Below are positions 40,995 to 50,000 of a stretch of 53,665 bases of DNA, in pieces. The stretch comes from an uncultured bacterium (GTDB taxonomy: Bacteria; Vulcanimicrobiota; Xenobia; Xenobiales; Xenobiaceae). The stretch spans positions 1-53,665 of the forward strand of contig CAKUDB010000018.1 of the NCBI GenBank assembly GCA_934644775.1. The letters run 5' to 3'. The translations under genes and the position numbers were made by a program. The notes beneath the pieces are model-generated. The model had not been told where the DNA came from, did no database searches, and worked only from the letters and a program-made list of their open reading frames with translations. The first letter of the stretch is position 1. Each line of letters begins with the position of its first letter.

Positions 40995-41999
40995 TCAATA
41001 GGCTGAAACAGTATCGATCTTAAGTGTGTTCGCAATTTTGAAAAACTGCTCTAGAGCTTGGGGATCTTCAGATTCCAACTCCAGAATATTGTAAGAACCG
41101 CGTTTATACGGCATATATATGATCGGTCCGACATACTGACCACCAGAAGTTTCCCATACCACCAAATAGCCGGTCTGTCCATTTATTTGATAAGGCTCGA
41201 AGCGGGTCAGCTTAGAAGCCTCTGGAATAACTTCGCGGCCGATTTGTCTGGCTATACCTCTAAACGATTGGCCGGGCGCGGCGGTAAAAGAGCGTACCGT
41301 CAAGGAAGCTATCTTCTTTTTGGCAGAGTTGAGGATATTGACACCGTGAGCTGAAGGCTCAGCCGTCAAATTAGATCCGTGAGGCCAGGAAAAACTAATG
41401 GCCAAGTTGGCATTAGTGTAAGTTTGGTTCTCGGCAGCTTTTAAGCCGGGAACTAAAAACTTGAAGCTCTCCATAACCTTTTGCAAAGTGGCCTTATTTT
41501 GGGTAGTCCCAAAGGCCGCTAAGCGATAATAACTTTCCTGATGGTGGATATAAAGGATCTGTTCAAAGGTCGGGCCGTTTATTTTACGGAAAAATTTACA
41601 AGTTAATCCCGCAATTTGCTCTGAAGATTCTAAGTAACGGCGAGCGCGTAAGGCAACATATTCATCTTCACTCACTTCTTTAAGCCAAGTAATAATAAAA
41701 CTTGTCTTACCGTCAGGAGTGCGCCAGCCTTCGGCAATAGGCCATCCGGGCGTAATATCCGGTATAGAAACCCAAGTGTTGGGAATACGGACACTCCAAC
41801 CACATCTAGTATGTCCGTCGCTTAAATCAGAATTAGTTTGGGTAATAAATCCATCCGCATCCGTAGCCTGAGCCAAAAGAGGAGAATAGTTTGCAGTGGC
41901 CTCGGATAGCTTCTTTTCTGGGCTGGCCCAAGCTAATGATCCCAAACAAAGCACAGATGCTAGTATAAGAGCAGATATATAACGCCTATTTATAGACAC
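40995..41999 (-). CDS. Exported protein of unknown function
   Basis: About 334 residues if it starts at GTG 41999, where a signal peptide begins (VSINRRYISALILASVLCLGSLAWA, cut after AWA). The frame is open to 42077 but those residues do not resemble a secretion signal and no clear ribosome-binding site is seen, so the start is uncertain. The mature protein has two related halves with WSVRIPNTWVSIPD and LAISFSWPHGSNL strands, each ending in a region like FKFLVPG or FFKIANTLK, reminiscent of PsbP-like folds. No catalytic motif is visible. Confidence 0.65.
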   Translation of the reverse strand: MSINRRYISALILASVLCLGSLAWASPEKKLSEATANYSPLLAQATDADGFITQTNSDLSDGHTRCGWSVRIPNTWVSIPDITPGWPIAEGWRTPDGKTSFIITWLKEVSEDEYVALRARRYLESSEQIAGLTCKFFRKINGPTFEQILYIHHQESYYRLAAFGTTQNKATLQKVMESFKFLVPGLKAAENQTYTNANLAISFSWPHGSNLTAEPSAHGVNILNSAKKKIASLTVRSFTAAPGQSFRGIARQIGREVIPEASKLTRFEPYQINGQTGYLVVWETSGGQYVGPIIYMPYKRGSYNILELESEDPQALEQFFKIANTLKIDTVSAY

Positions 42000-42216
42000 C
42001 GCAAGTATACTTTCCCTTTTAAGTTTTATTTTCGGTCTATTTTTAGAGCGAAAATAGGAGAATCGGCACCAGTTCACTTCAGCAATGATTGGTAAATTAT
42101 TGGAGCTAACAAGTGCTAACCTGTGCCCCCTTCTTAGAAACTATACCCTTTGTCCTGCTAATTGGTACAAAAATATAATATAAATTTTCAGTATTTTTGT
42201 TTTTTTTACAAAAAAA

Positions 42217-42269
42217 ATAAGACTGCTTACCTGTCTAAAAGATTAGTGGAAAGCAGCCTTGTCTTATTT
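42217..42269 (-). terminator. Terminator after pgi
   Basis: AATAAGAC pairs with GTCTTATT and CTGCTT with AAGCAG; T8 follows on the minus strand. Confidence 0.8.
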
Positions 42270-42284
42270 AGCGTAATTTGCCAA

Positions 42285-43880
42285 CTAGCAATCTAAATGT
42301 TTGTCATAAACAAATTTGGCTTCGGCGCTGAGATTGTCGGCGGTAATGCCTAAACGAGAATTGGCTGCCAAATGGCGAGCAATATGGAAGATGGCTTCGG
42401 CATTCTCTTCCATATTTAAAGTTTGGGCTATTTCTAAAGCGTCCAGAGGACGAGCGGCATCTTTGAGAGTTTGGGCTACTTTGGCTTGTAACTCTAAGAT
42501 CTTGCCGGCCGCTTTTTTGCCTGCTTCCACACCGGGCTGGTGGTAGGCGTTGATGTTTACTAAAGAGGCATAGAAGCCGACGGCCCTTTCGTAAAGGGCA
42601 ATAAGCAAACCTACGGTAAAAGCGTTTACTTCAGGTATAGAAATAAGCAAAGAGGCGCGGCCGCTCTCAGTCAAAGCTTGGCGAGTACCTTGCCAGAAAC
42701 CAGAGAGGAAGTCGCCGGTAGTGACGCCTTCTTCTACTTCCATAGAGATATTGTGTCTATCTTTAAGTACAGCCAGGAAGGTAATAAAGAAATTGTTGAC
42801 GCCGTCGCGCAGTTGCTGTACGTAGGCGTGCTGATCCGTGCTCCCTTTATTGCCATAGACGGTAATGCCTTGGTTGACCACTTGGCCGCTGAGATCTTTT
42901 TCTTTACCTAAAGATTCCATAATCAGTTGCTGTAAGTAGCGGCTAAAGAGCATTAAACGGTCGGCGTAGGGCAGGATAACCATATCCTTTTCGCCTTTGC
43001 CATTGGTAGCTTTATACCAAGCTAAAGCCAAGAGGGCGGCTGGGTTGCGCTTGGTAACAGGGTTGCGGGTAAGTTCATCACAAGCGGCGGCACCCTTAAG
43101 CATATCGTCAATATCGAAGCCTTCCAAAGCGGCCGGCAATAAACCGACGGCAGAAAGCTCGGAAGTGCGTCCGCCCACCCAGTCCCACATAGGGAAGCGG
43201 GCCAGCCATTGGTTGGCTTGGGCATATTTGTCTAGTTGGCTGCCTTTACCAGTGACAGCTACGGCGTGGCGGCCAAAGTGGAGGCCCAAGCGGTCGTAGG
43301 CATTTTGGGCTTCTAACATACCGTTGCGAGTTTCCTTGGTGCCGCCGGACTTAGAGATAACCACACAAAGGGTGCGGCGCAATTCTTCGCCAATTTGGGC
43401 CAACACCTGATCGATACCTTCGGGATCGGTATTGTCGAAGAAATAGATGCGCATAGGATCGTCGGGAGTAGAGAGGGCCGATGAGACAAATTCGGGGCCC
43501 AAAGCTGAACCGCCGATACCGATAGAAAGTATAGTAGTAAAACGCTCGGCCCGCTCAGGACGAATTTCGCCATTATGCACCTTAGAAGCAAAGTCTAAAA
43601 TGCTTTCAAAAGTGGCATCTATTTCTTCCTTAAGCTCTTTTTGGGGAGCTAAATCGGAGTTGCGCAACCAATAGTGGCCAACCATGCGGTTTTCGTCAGG
43701 ATTGGCAATAGCGCCCCCTTCCAATTCGCGCATAGCCTGGAAGGCTTTTTGCATAGGCTCTTCCATAGAGGCAAAAAACTTATCGTCCAAGCCCATACGG
43801 CTAATGTCTAAAGAGAGGCCACTCTCTACATCGTGGAAGAATAAGTCCTTAAATTTAAGCCAATTGTGCTTCTGCTCCAT
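42285..43880 (-). CDS. pgi: Glucose-6-phosphate isomerase
   Basis: About 531 residues from ATG 43880 (MEQKHNW), with AAGGAG upstream; the longer frame start is not supported. It interconverts glucose-6-phosphate and fructose-6-phosphate in glycolysis. Motifs: IGIGGSALGPEFVS, VISKSGGTKETRNGM, DWVGGRTSELSAVGLL, QQLIMESLGKEKD and STDQHAYVQQLRDG, placing it in the SIS-domain Pgi family. With the class I aldolase it suggests an active glycolytic route. It is monocistronic and has its own terminator. Confidence 0.95.
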   Translation of the reverse strand: MEQKHNWLKFKDLFFHDVESGLSLDISRMGLDDKFFASMEEPMQKAFQAMRELEGGAIANPDENRMVGHYWLRNSDLAPQKELKEEIDATFESILDFASKVHNGEIRPERAERFTTILSIGIGGSALGPEFVSSALSTPDDPMRIYFFDNTDPEGIDQVLAQIGEELRRTLCVVISKSGGTKETRNGMLEAQNAYDRLGLHFGRHAVAVTGKGSQLDKYAQANQWLARFPMWDWVGGRTSELSAVGLLPAALEGFDIDDMLKGAAACDELTRNPVTKRNPAALLALAWYKATNGKGEKDMVILPYADRLMLFSRYLQQLIMESLGKEKDLSGQVVNQGITVYGNKGSTDQHAYVQQLRDGVNNFFITFLAVLKDRHNISMEVEEGVTTGDFLSGFWQGTRQALTESGRASLLISIPEVNAFTVGLLIALYERAVGFYASLVNINAYHQPGVEAGKKAAGKILELQAKVAQTLKDAARPLDALEIAQTLNMEENAEAIFHIARHLAANSRLGITADNLSAEAKFVYDKHLDC

Positions 43881-43996
43881 TGTAATAAGAGTCTCCTTTG
43901 TGCAGTTTGTCAAAAATCGCCTAGGGTTTTCGCTTTGTTTCTGGCAGGGCCCTTTTAACTAAAAAAGCGCCACCCCAATCTTGGGCCGACTGCCTA

Positions 43997-44024
43997 TTGC
44001 CAGAACTAATTTTTATGATATAAT
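43997..44024 (+). promoter_or_regulatory. Promoter of tRNA-Thr
   Basis: TTGCCA (43997-44002), 16-bp spacer, TATAAT (44019-44024), just before the tRNA. Confidence 0.75.
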
Positions 44025-44034
44025 ACCGGCGGTT

Positions 44035-44107
44035 GCCAAGGTAGCTCAGTTGGTAGAGCAGCTCACTCGTAATGAGCAGGTCGTCAGTTCGAGTCTGATT
44101 CTTGGCT
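44035..44107 (+). tRNA. tRNA-Thr (anticodon CGT)
   Basis: Acceptor GCCAAGG/TCTTGGC, anticodon stem GCTCA/TGAGC with loop CTCGTAA, T-arm GTCAG/CTGAT with TTCGAGT. CCA is not encoded here (CTG follows), unlike the other three tRNAs of the window. Confidence 0.95.
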
Positions 44108-44168
44108 CTGCTAAAAAAATGTTTCTTGCTCGCTTTCTACGGCGATAAGAAATTCTTCCTTCCGAAAA

Positions 44169-44203
44169 GCTCCTCCAGCTAAAAGGCTAGGGGAGTTTTT
44201 TTT
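44169..44203 (+). terminator. Terminator of tRNA-Thr
   Basis: CTCC-AGC pairs with GCT-GGAG around an A-rich loop, followed by T8. It insulates the CRISPR leader from tRNA transcription. Confidence 0.8.
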
Positions 44204-44211
44204 CGTTGTGG

Positions 44212-44283
44212 CTTTTGTGGTATAATCAACGCCACGATCAGGTAGTATGCCTTCGAGTTGTAGTTCCTTGGAATTTTGTGTTG
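44212..44283 (+). other. CRISPR leader unit: promoter, pseudo-spacer and degenerate repeat
   Basis: TTGTGGTATAAT (44215-44226) matches the 3' end of the array repeat. A 30-base pseudo-spacer follows (44227-44256), exactly the common spacer length, then a 27-base degenerate repeat (44257-44283; 18 of 27 positions match the array repeat, first seven GTTGTAG identical) that runs directly into repeat 1 with no spacer. A transcript from the -10 would read like a crRNA with a constant guide. The pseudo-spacer resembles the tracrRNA hairpin region (see findings). Confidence 0.75.
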
Positions 44284-45708
44284 GTTGTAGCTCCCTAGTG
44301 GTTCTCGTTGTGGTATAATGGGGCTATGATACTATGCTCACGTGATAAGGTTGTAGCTCCCTAGTGGTTCTCGTTGTGGTATAATTAGTTGGCTTGATCG
44401 TAGTGATCGTATGGAGTTGTAGCTCCCTAGTGGTTCTCGTTGTGGTATAATTAAGAAAGTTGCCTACGGCGGCAAAAACTGGTTGTAGCTCCCTAGTGGT
44501 TCTCGTTGTGGTATAATTTTGCATCGTGAAACCTTAAATGCATTGGAGTTGTAGCTCCCTAGTGGTTCTCGTTGTGGTATAATCTTATCAAGAGTAATTC
44601 TCCTGCGCAGATGGGTTGTAGCTCCCTAGTGGTTCTCGTTGTGGTATAATTGTTCCTTAAACTTACTAACAAGCTCTTCTTGTTGTAGCTCCCTAGTGGT
44701 TCTCGTTGTGGTATAATCCCTGCGGCAGGTATTGTTACTTGTTTGAAGTTGTAGCTCCCTAGTGGTTCTCGTTGTGGTATAATCTTTGAACCTAGTAAAA
44801 TTTCTAAAATTTTGTTGTAGCTCCCTAGTGGTTCTCGTTGTGGTATAATCATAAAAACATTTTTAAGGGAGGGGAAATGGTTGTAGCTCCCTAGTGGTTC
44901 TCGTTGTGGTATAATAGAAAAAAATCGCTATATTGCCGCTGGTACTGTTGTAGCTCCCTAGTGGTTCTCGTTGTGGTATAATTTAGGTAAGCAAGGGAAA
45001 AAACGTGTTAAGGTTGTAGCTCCCTAGTGGTTCTCGTTGTGGTATAATCAGGAGGAGCAGGAGGAGCAGGAGCCGCAGGGTTGTAGCTCCCTAGTGGTTC
45101 TCGTTGTGGTATAATCTTATGCTTTGGAGTTACTTGGCGAAAGCGTTGTAGCTCCCTAGTGGTTCTCGTTGTGGTATAATATAGACTTCAAAACGACGGT
45201 GTTATTCTTGTTGTAGCTCCCTAGTGGTTCTCGTTGTGGTATAATCAGCAATTCTAACGCCCTCCCAAGCAGAAGGTTGTAGCTCCCTAGTGGTTCTCGT
45301 TGTGGTATAATATTTTTCTTAGTAGCTACGCCGCTAGTATCGTTGTAGCTCCCTAGTGGTTCTCGTTGTGGTATAATTAAGAACAGCAGTTCATGGAACA
45401 GATCGCGAGTTGTAGCTCCCTAGTGGTTCTCGTTGTGGTATAATAAGATATTGGTTTATTGTTTCTAATTTTTAGTTGTAGCTCCCTAGTGGTTCTCGTT
45501 GTGGTATAATAAACAAAAAGCAATTTTCGCTATCTTCTTTGTTGTAGCTCCCTAGTGGTTCTCGTTGTGGTATAATGAAGAGAACGCGGTTATTATTTCT
45601 TTTCGCGTTGTAGCTCCCTAGTGGTTCTCGTTGTGGTATAATCTTATAACGTAAAATTTGAGTATTATATTAGTTGTAGCTCCCTAGTGGTTCTCGTTGT
45701 GGTATAAT
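44284..45708 (+). CRISPR. Type II-C CRISPR array, 22 repeats of 36 bp and 21 spacers
   Basis: 22 repeats that look identical, starting at 44284, 44350, 44416, 44482, 44548, 44615, 44682, 44748, 44814, 44880, 44947, 45013, 45080, 45145, 45210, 45276, 45342, 45409, 45475, 45541, 45607 and 45673. Spacers are 29-31 bases. The repeat begins GTTGTAGCTCCC, like Neisseria-type II-C repeats, and ends TGTGGTATAAT, a consensus extended -10 promoter. So each crRNA can start inside its own spacer and read into the next repeat on the plus strand. The last repeat is intact; the degenerate one is at the promoter end. This suggests new spacers may enter at the cas2 side, which is inference. No spacer was matched to this window by eye. 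Confidence 0.98.
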
Positions 45709-45713
45709 AGACG

Positions 45714-45836
45714 GAGTGCAATTGCCGATGAAAAGGCGAAAATTGCACTCTGGGAGCTTGAAAAAAAGTGAAGATTTGCTCTTCACAAAATAAAGAATCG
45801 CCAGTTTTTTTCGTAAAGATTGGCGATTCTTTATTT
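45714..45836. terminator. Three consecutive hairpins between array and cas2
   Basis: Hairpin 1 at 45714-45750 (GAGTGCAATT with AATTGCACTC), hairpin 2 at 45768-45786 (GTGAAGA with TCTTCAC), hairpin 3 at 45792-45832 (AAAGAATCGCCA with TGGCGATTCTTT, then T-rich). Hairpin 3 can end transcription of both the array and the converging cas genes. Confidence 0.7.
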
Positions 45837-46148
45837 TTAAAATTCTTCTAACTGGATAGGGTAGTCGTAGACGTTGCGCGGGCCTAATAATACTTTTGAG
45901 TTGCCATATTGTTTTTCGGTAACTGTCAGTAAGCGGATTAAGCCGCGCTCGGGGATATTTTTCTTTAGCCTCTCTTCATGTAAACTGACCGAATCGAAGC
46001 CGTTGCAAATGCGAGCATAGACGGAAAATTGCACCATGTAGTAGCCATCTTTTAGCAAGAAATTGCGAAATTTGGTGGCCGCTTGACGTTGAGTTTTAGT
46101 TTGCACGGGTAAATCAAAAAAAACGATCATTCTCATAAGCTTACTCAT
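45837..46148 (-). CDS. cas2: CRISPR-associated endonuclease Cas2 (type II)
   Basis: A 103-residue ferredoxin-like protein that forms the spacer-integration complex with Cas1. N-terminal MIVFFDLPVQTKTQR carries the conserved Asp and is followed by FRNFLLKDGYYMVQFSVYARI, the usual type II Cas2 pattern. It overlaps the 3' end of cas1 by eight bases and ends facing the array. No csn2 or cas4 is present, consistent with type II-C. Confidence 0.95.
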   Translation of the reverse strand: MSKLMRMIVFFDLPVQTKTQRQAATKFRNFLLKDGYYMVQFSVYARICNGFDSVSLHEERLKKNIPERGLIRLLTVTEKQYGNSKVLLGPRNVYDYPIQLEEF

Positions 46149-47040
46149 ATTTATAAGACTCCAAAGGTATAAGCTCGGGAAGTTCTAAAATTTCACTTTT
46201 GTCAGTTAAAGCGCGTTTAAAACTATCGGCCATTTTTCCAATAGAAGAAATTAAGCGATAGCGCTTGGGGCCTTGCTTTAACATATAGTTGGTAAGGTTG
46301 AAAAGTTGTTTTTTGATAGTGGGAGTCAGCTCTTGGTCTTCACTTTTAAGCTTGGAAGCTACAAAAAGATCGACTAGAGGTCGCAGCGGTTCCATAAGGT
46401 CGTCAGCCAGATTAAATTGATTAAGCTGACTGTGGTGAAATACGCCTAAGCAAGGCTCTAAACCGCGAGTAACTAAATTGCGGGCTACAGCACCGCGCAC
46501 TATAGAATAGCCGTAATTTAGAGCACTGTTAATTAGACAGGGAAGTTCGCGAGTGAAATTCACTCCAAAAAGGTTAGGAAAGTAAAAAGCAGCGGCCATA
46601 GCTTCCAAGTTATTGGGATCGCCTGGACGCACTTGCTTAGCTAAAGTTCGCAAGTAAAGGTAGCCATTGTTTTGCAATAGCTCCAAACATTTGGCTTGGT
46701 TATTGATTTTAGCGGCCACTACTTGCTGCCAAAGTTGCTTCTGGCGAGGCTTGGTTAAAGCTATTTGAGATTGCAATACTTTTAGCTGTCGGCAGTGAGA
46801 ATTGAGAGGTAAGAGGAGGGCCGAGGGCAAGTGCTGCTCATCGCAAAAGTAAACGGTTACTTCATATTCAGCTAGTTTTTGCAAAGTAGCTGCAGTAATG
46901 GAAACTTGACGCGATTCAACCATTAAACTGGTAATATCTTCCATAGGAATAGTAACTTCACTCTCTTGAGCTATTACCAATTGCTCTCGGCGCACCGTCA
47001 GGCGGGCCGGATTGGCTATATAAATGGACTTAAATTCCAC
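46141..47040 (-). CDS. cas1: CRISPR-associated endonuclease Cas1 (type II)
   Basis: A 299-residue integrase. Visible: the N-terminal beta domain (SIYIANPARLTVRREQLVI), and the helical catalytic part with LINSALNYGYSIVRGAVAR, EPCLGVFHHSQLNQFNLADDLMEPLRP holding the conserved His and acidic residues. Length is standard for type II Cas1. It starts 15 bases after cas9 on the same strand, forming a cas9-cas1-cas2 operon. Confidence 0.96.
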   Translation of the reverse strand: MEFKSIYIANPARLTVRREQLVIAQESEVTIPMEDITSLMVESRQVSITAATLQKLAEYEVTVYFCDEQHLPSALLLPLNSHCRQLKVLQSQIALTKPRQKQLWQQVVAAKINNQAKCLELLQNNGYLYLRTLAKQVRPGDPNNLEAMAAAFYFPNLFGVNFTRELPCLINSALNYGYSIVRGAVARNLVTRGLEPCLGVFHHSQLNQFNLADDLMEPLRPLVDLFVASKLKSEDQELTPTIKKQLFNLTNYMLKQGPKRYRLISSIGKMADSFKRALTDKSEILELPELIPLESYKYE

Positions 47041-47055
47041 CGGCCCTCCGTTTGG

Positions 47056-50000
47056 TTATTGTCCCTTTTGGCTATATTTCAAATTAAAAGCTTGACGTTT
47101 TTCCGGTAAACGCACTTTGTGGTAGTTGCCTAAAACATCAACTTCATATTTCTCCCACGATTGTAGTCTCTTTATACCTAAGTCTTTTGGTTCATAGCTT
47201 CTGTCGTGATAGCTTGCTGTAATGGCACCATTCCTAATGTCAGCACCTTTATAGTAAAGGAAAAATTCTTTCCCTATTTTAGTGTCTTTACTGTTTTTCT
47301 GTGTTGATTTCAGAACAATTTGGCTTTTATGCACAACTCTTATCAAATCGCCAGGATACAAAGAGAAAATAAAATCTTTGTCATCCATTTCCTTCCATTG
47401 GTCGATAGGCTTGTCAGCAACTACCGCTTTTTGTGGCAATTCTCTCTTAATTGTATCGGCTACGTAAATGGGCACAAAATAATAACCTTTATCTTTGCCT
47501 TCTTTAATGTAAAAAACATCGATTCTGACCATGCTGCCATTGTCAGCAATACCACCAGCTACTTTTACATTAGAGGTAGTCGGCTTCCAAGTTTTTACTT
47601 TATAAACTTGCGGGCCTCGGCTGCCGTCTTTCTTGGGTTTATAAACTGGCTCTTTAAAAGCTTCTTTAGGATCGTTGTTATAAGCCTTTAAGCGGTTTTT
47701 AAGCTCTTCATAAAGTAAGCGATCACTACTAGGCATATAGTAATTTTCAATTTCACCATCTTTATCGAGCTTCAAGCTGGTCAAAGGCGTTTTGGCTACA
47801 GCAATGATTCGCTCTTGGCCATTTTCGTCAATATCGACTCGGGCACTGCGGATAGTTTCGGCATGAGCTTGGCCGGTAATTTTGCGATTTGGCATTTGCG
47901 AAACAAAGATAGGCTTTATCTCTTCAGAGCCATAGCTGGGTAAATAAAGCTGGCGGATGGCTTCGTCGGCATTGGGGGCCATTCTAGCTTTTAATTCTTT
48001 AGTAAATTCCGGCCAAGGGGCAGGGAAAGTAGGGGCATACTTTTGATCAAAAGCTTGCTCGGTCAGTTTTTCGCCAGTTTCAGGATCTACATATAAAGGG
48101 GCTTGTCCTTGTTGCTTTTCAATTTCAACCTTTTGGCCAGTTTGCTTATCTTTATAGCAACCAATACGTTTACCAAACTCACGCCGTTGAGTATAACGAC
48201 TGATTCTATTTATATAACCATCAGTGGTAATAGCTATAACGGCTGCATCCATAGCGTGGTGCAAGTCGCCTTCCTCGCGGTGCTTTTGCAAGCCTAAACG
48301 TTTACGCACTTGATCGGTAACGGCACCATTTATAGAGCGAACCGGCTTTTTAATAAAAGGCGAATCTTCTTCAAAGGCTAAATAATTGCGTAAAATATCA
48401 GCTACAGCTTTGGTAATATATTGCGTGTCGATTAAATTGCGCTCTTTCCAGTCGTTACTGTCTTCAGCAGTTAAACAAGGCTTTAAAAGCCTCTGCTTCT
48501 TGCGATAATTCCTAACGATAGCTTCCACTAAAGTAACGTAATCGTCAAGCTTGTCTTCATCGCCTTGAGCCAACATATATTCCAAAGGCAAGCGGTTGCC
48601 TTTGCGCTGATTTTCTGAAGAGAAGACCAGTACCTTATTGTTATAGCTATCGTCGAAACACTTACTGTATGGCACAATGTGGTCAACTTCGGCGTAACCT
48701 ACTTCAAAAAGTCTACGAATATCGAGCTTTTTGCCTGAATATAAGCAATAACCATCTTGCTCTTCATAGAGTTTCATTTTAACAATATCTTGACCAGTAG
48801 CTGCTGAGCCTTTAAGCTCTTCAACTTTTGGGCGTATTTTATCATTCTTAGACCAGTTATCGTCCTGCTTCTTTTTTATGTCTTGGCGATCTGCAAAGTT
48901 GCGCTTCATATCTCTGGCTAATTCGATATGGATAGCCTGGGGAGAACCGTAGCGACGAATGATGGCATTTACTACCTTGAAAGTTTGGGCAATAGCCCGC
49001 AATACGACTGGATTATTTACTGAGTCTAAAGCCCCCTCTTCTTTGAGTTTACCAAAAGAAAGTAAGGGCATACGCTCGCCCTTATATTGTGCGCGATGAT
49101 CGCTATAAACTATTTCGCAAGCTTTGTCGTAGGTTAAACCTTGCTCTAAATAGGGAATGAGCTTGCGCATGGCTGTTAAAGATAAGTTACCAGCTTTAGT
49201 AAAATTAAGTGGCAGCAAAGCTTCTATTTCTTCACTACTGAGGCCAAGTTGCTCGAAGCGTTCGCGGCGCTTATCGTCAGCTTTATAAAGGCTAAGAACT
49301 TCGCCAACTTCATCCAATTGAGCATGAGAAAATTTGCTAATAGTACCTTTAGCAACCTTATCTAAGGTTTTGCGTATTTCGTGATACGACTGCATTTGCT
49401 GGAACTTAGCAGCATCTTCACATTTTTCACGCTGTTGCTCGGGAGTTAATGGCTCCTCTGATTGCTCTTGTGCGTCTTTCTTTTTGCCTTTTTTCTTTTT
49501 GACATCGTAATTGACGCGGTTAAAGAGTTCATTATCTTCGAGTTTTAACTCTTTACGCAATTTACTAAAGTTTATACTCGGAGATTTTATGCACAAATCG
49601 ATAATTCTTTGTCGTTCGTCAGGCGTAAGCTCGCGAGTTTGTTTGGTAGAACCTTTTTTATATTCAGGAACGATGCGCAGATGATTGATATCCTGTAGCA
49701 ATTTAAAATACTCAAAGGTATAACAAGCCTTAAAAGCTCGCAATTCGTCTTTTTCAAAGGTGCAGTTGCCGCGCAAGTCAAATTTAAAAGTACGCTCCCC
49801 GCCAGGGCCATCGCTAAAATGGCGTTGAGAAAGTAAAATTTTGCAATACTCGTTTTCAATACTTTCAGTGGCAAAAGCGTTACCAAATTGTCTTTGAGCA
49901 GCAAAAAGTTTGTGCGCTTCTTCTTCAATAAATTTTCTAGCTACAGTAAGATCGTAGCAACCTGAGGTATTGTGAGTTTTGCGTCCTATAATATGGCCAC

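Noticed and set aside
44324..44852. Open frames across the CRISPR array
   Set aside because: They are translations of the repeats and not genes.
44284..45708. Self-targeting spacers
   Set aside because: I saw no convincing match of any spacer to the rest of the window by eye; a full search could not be done.
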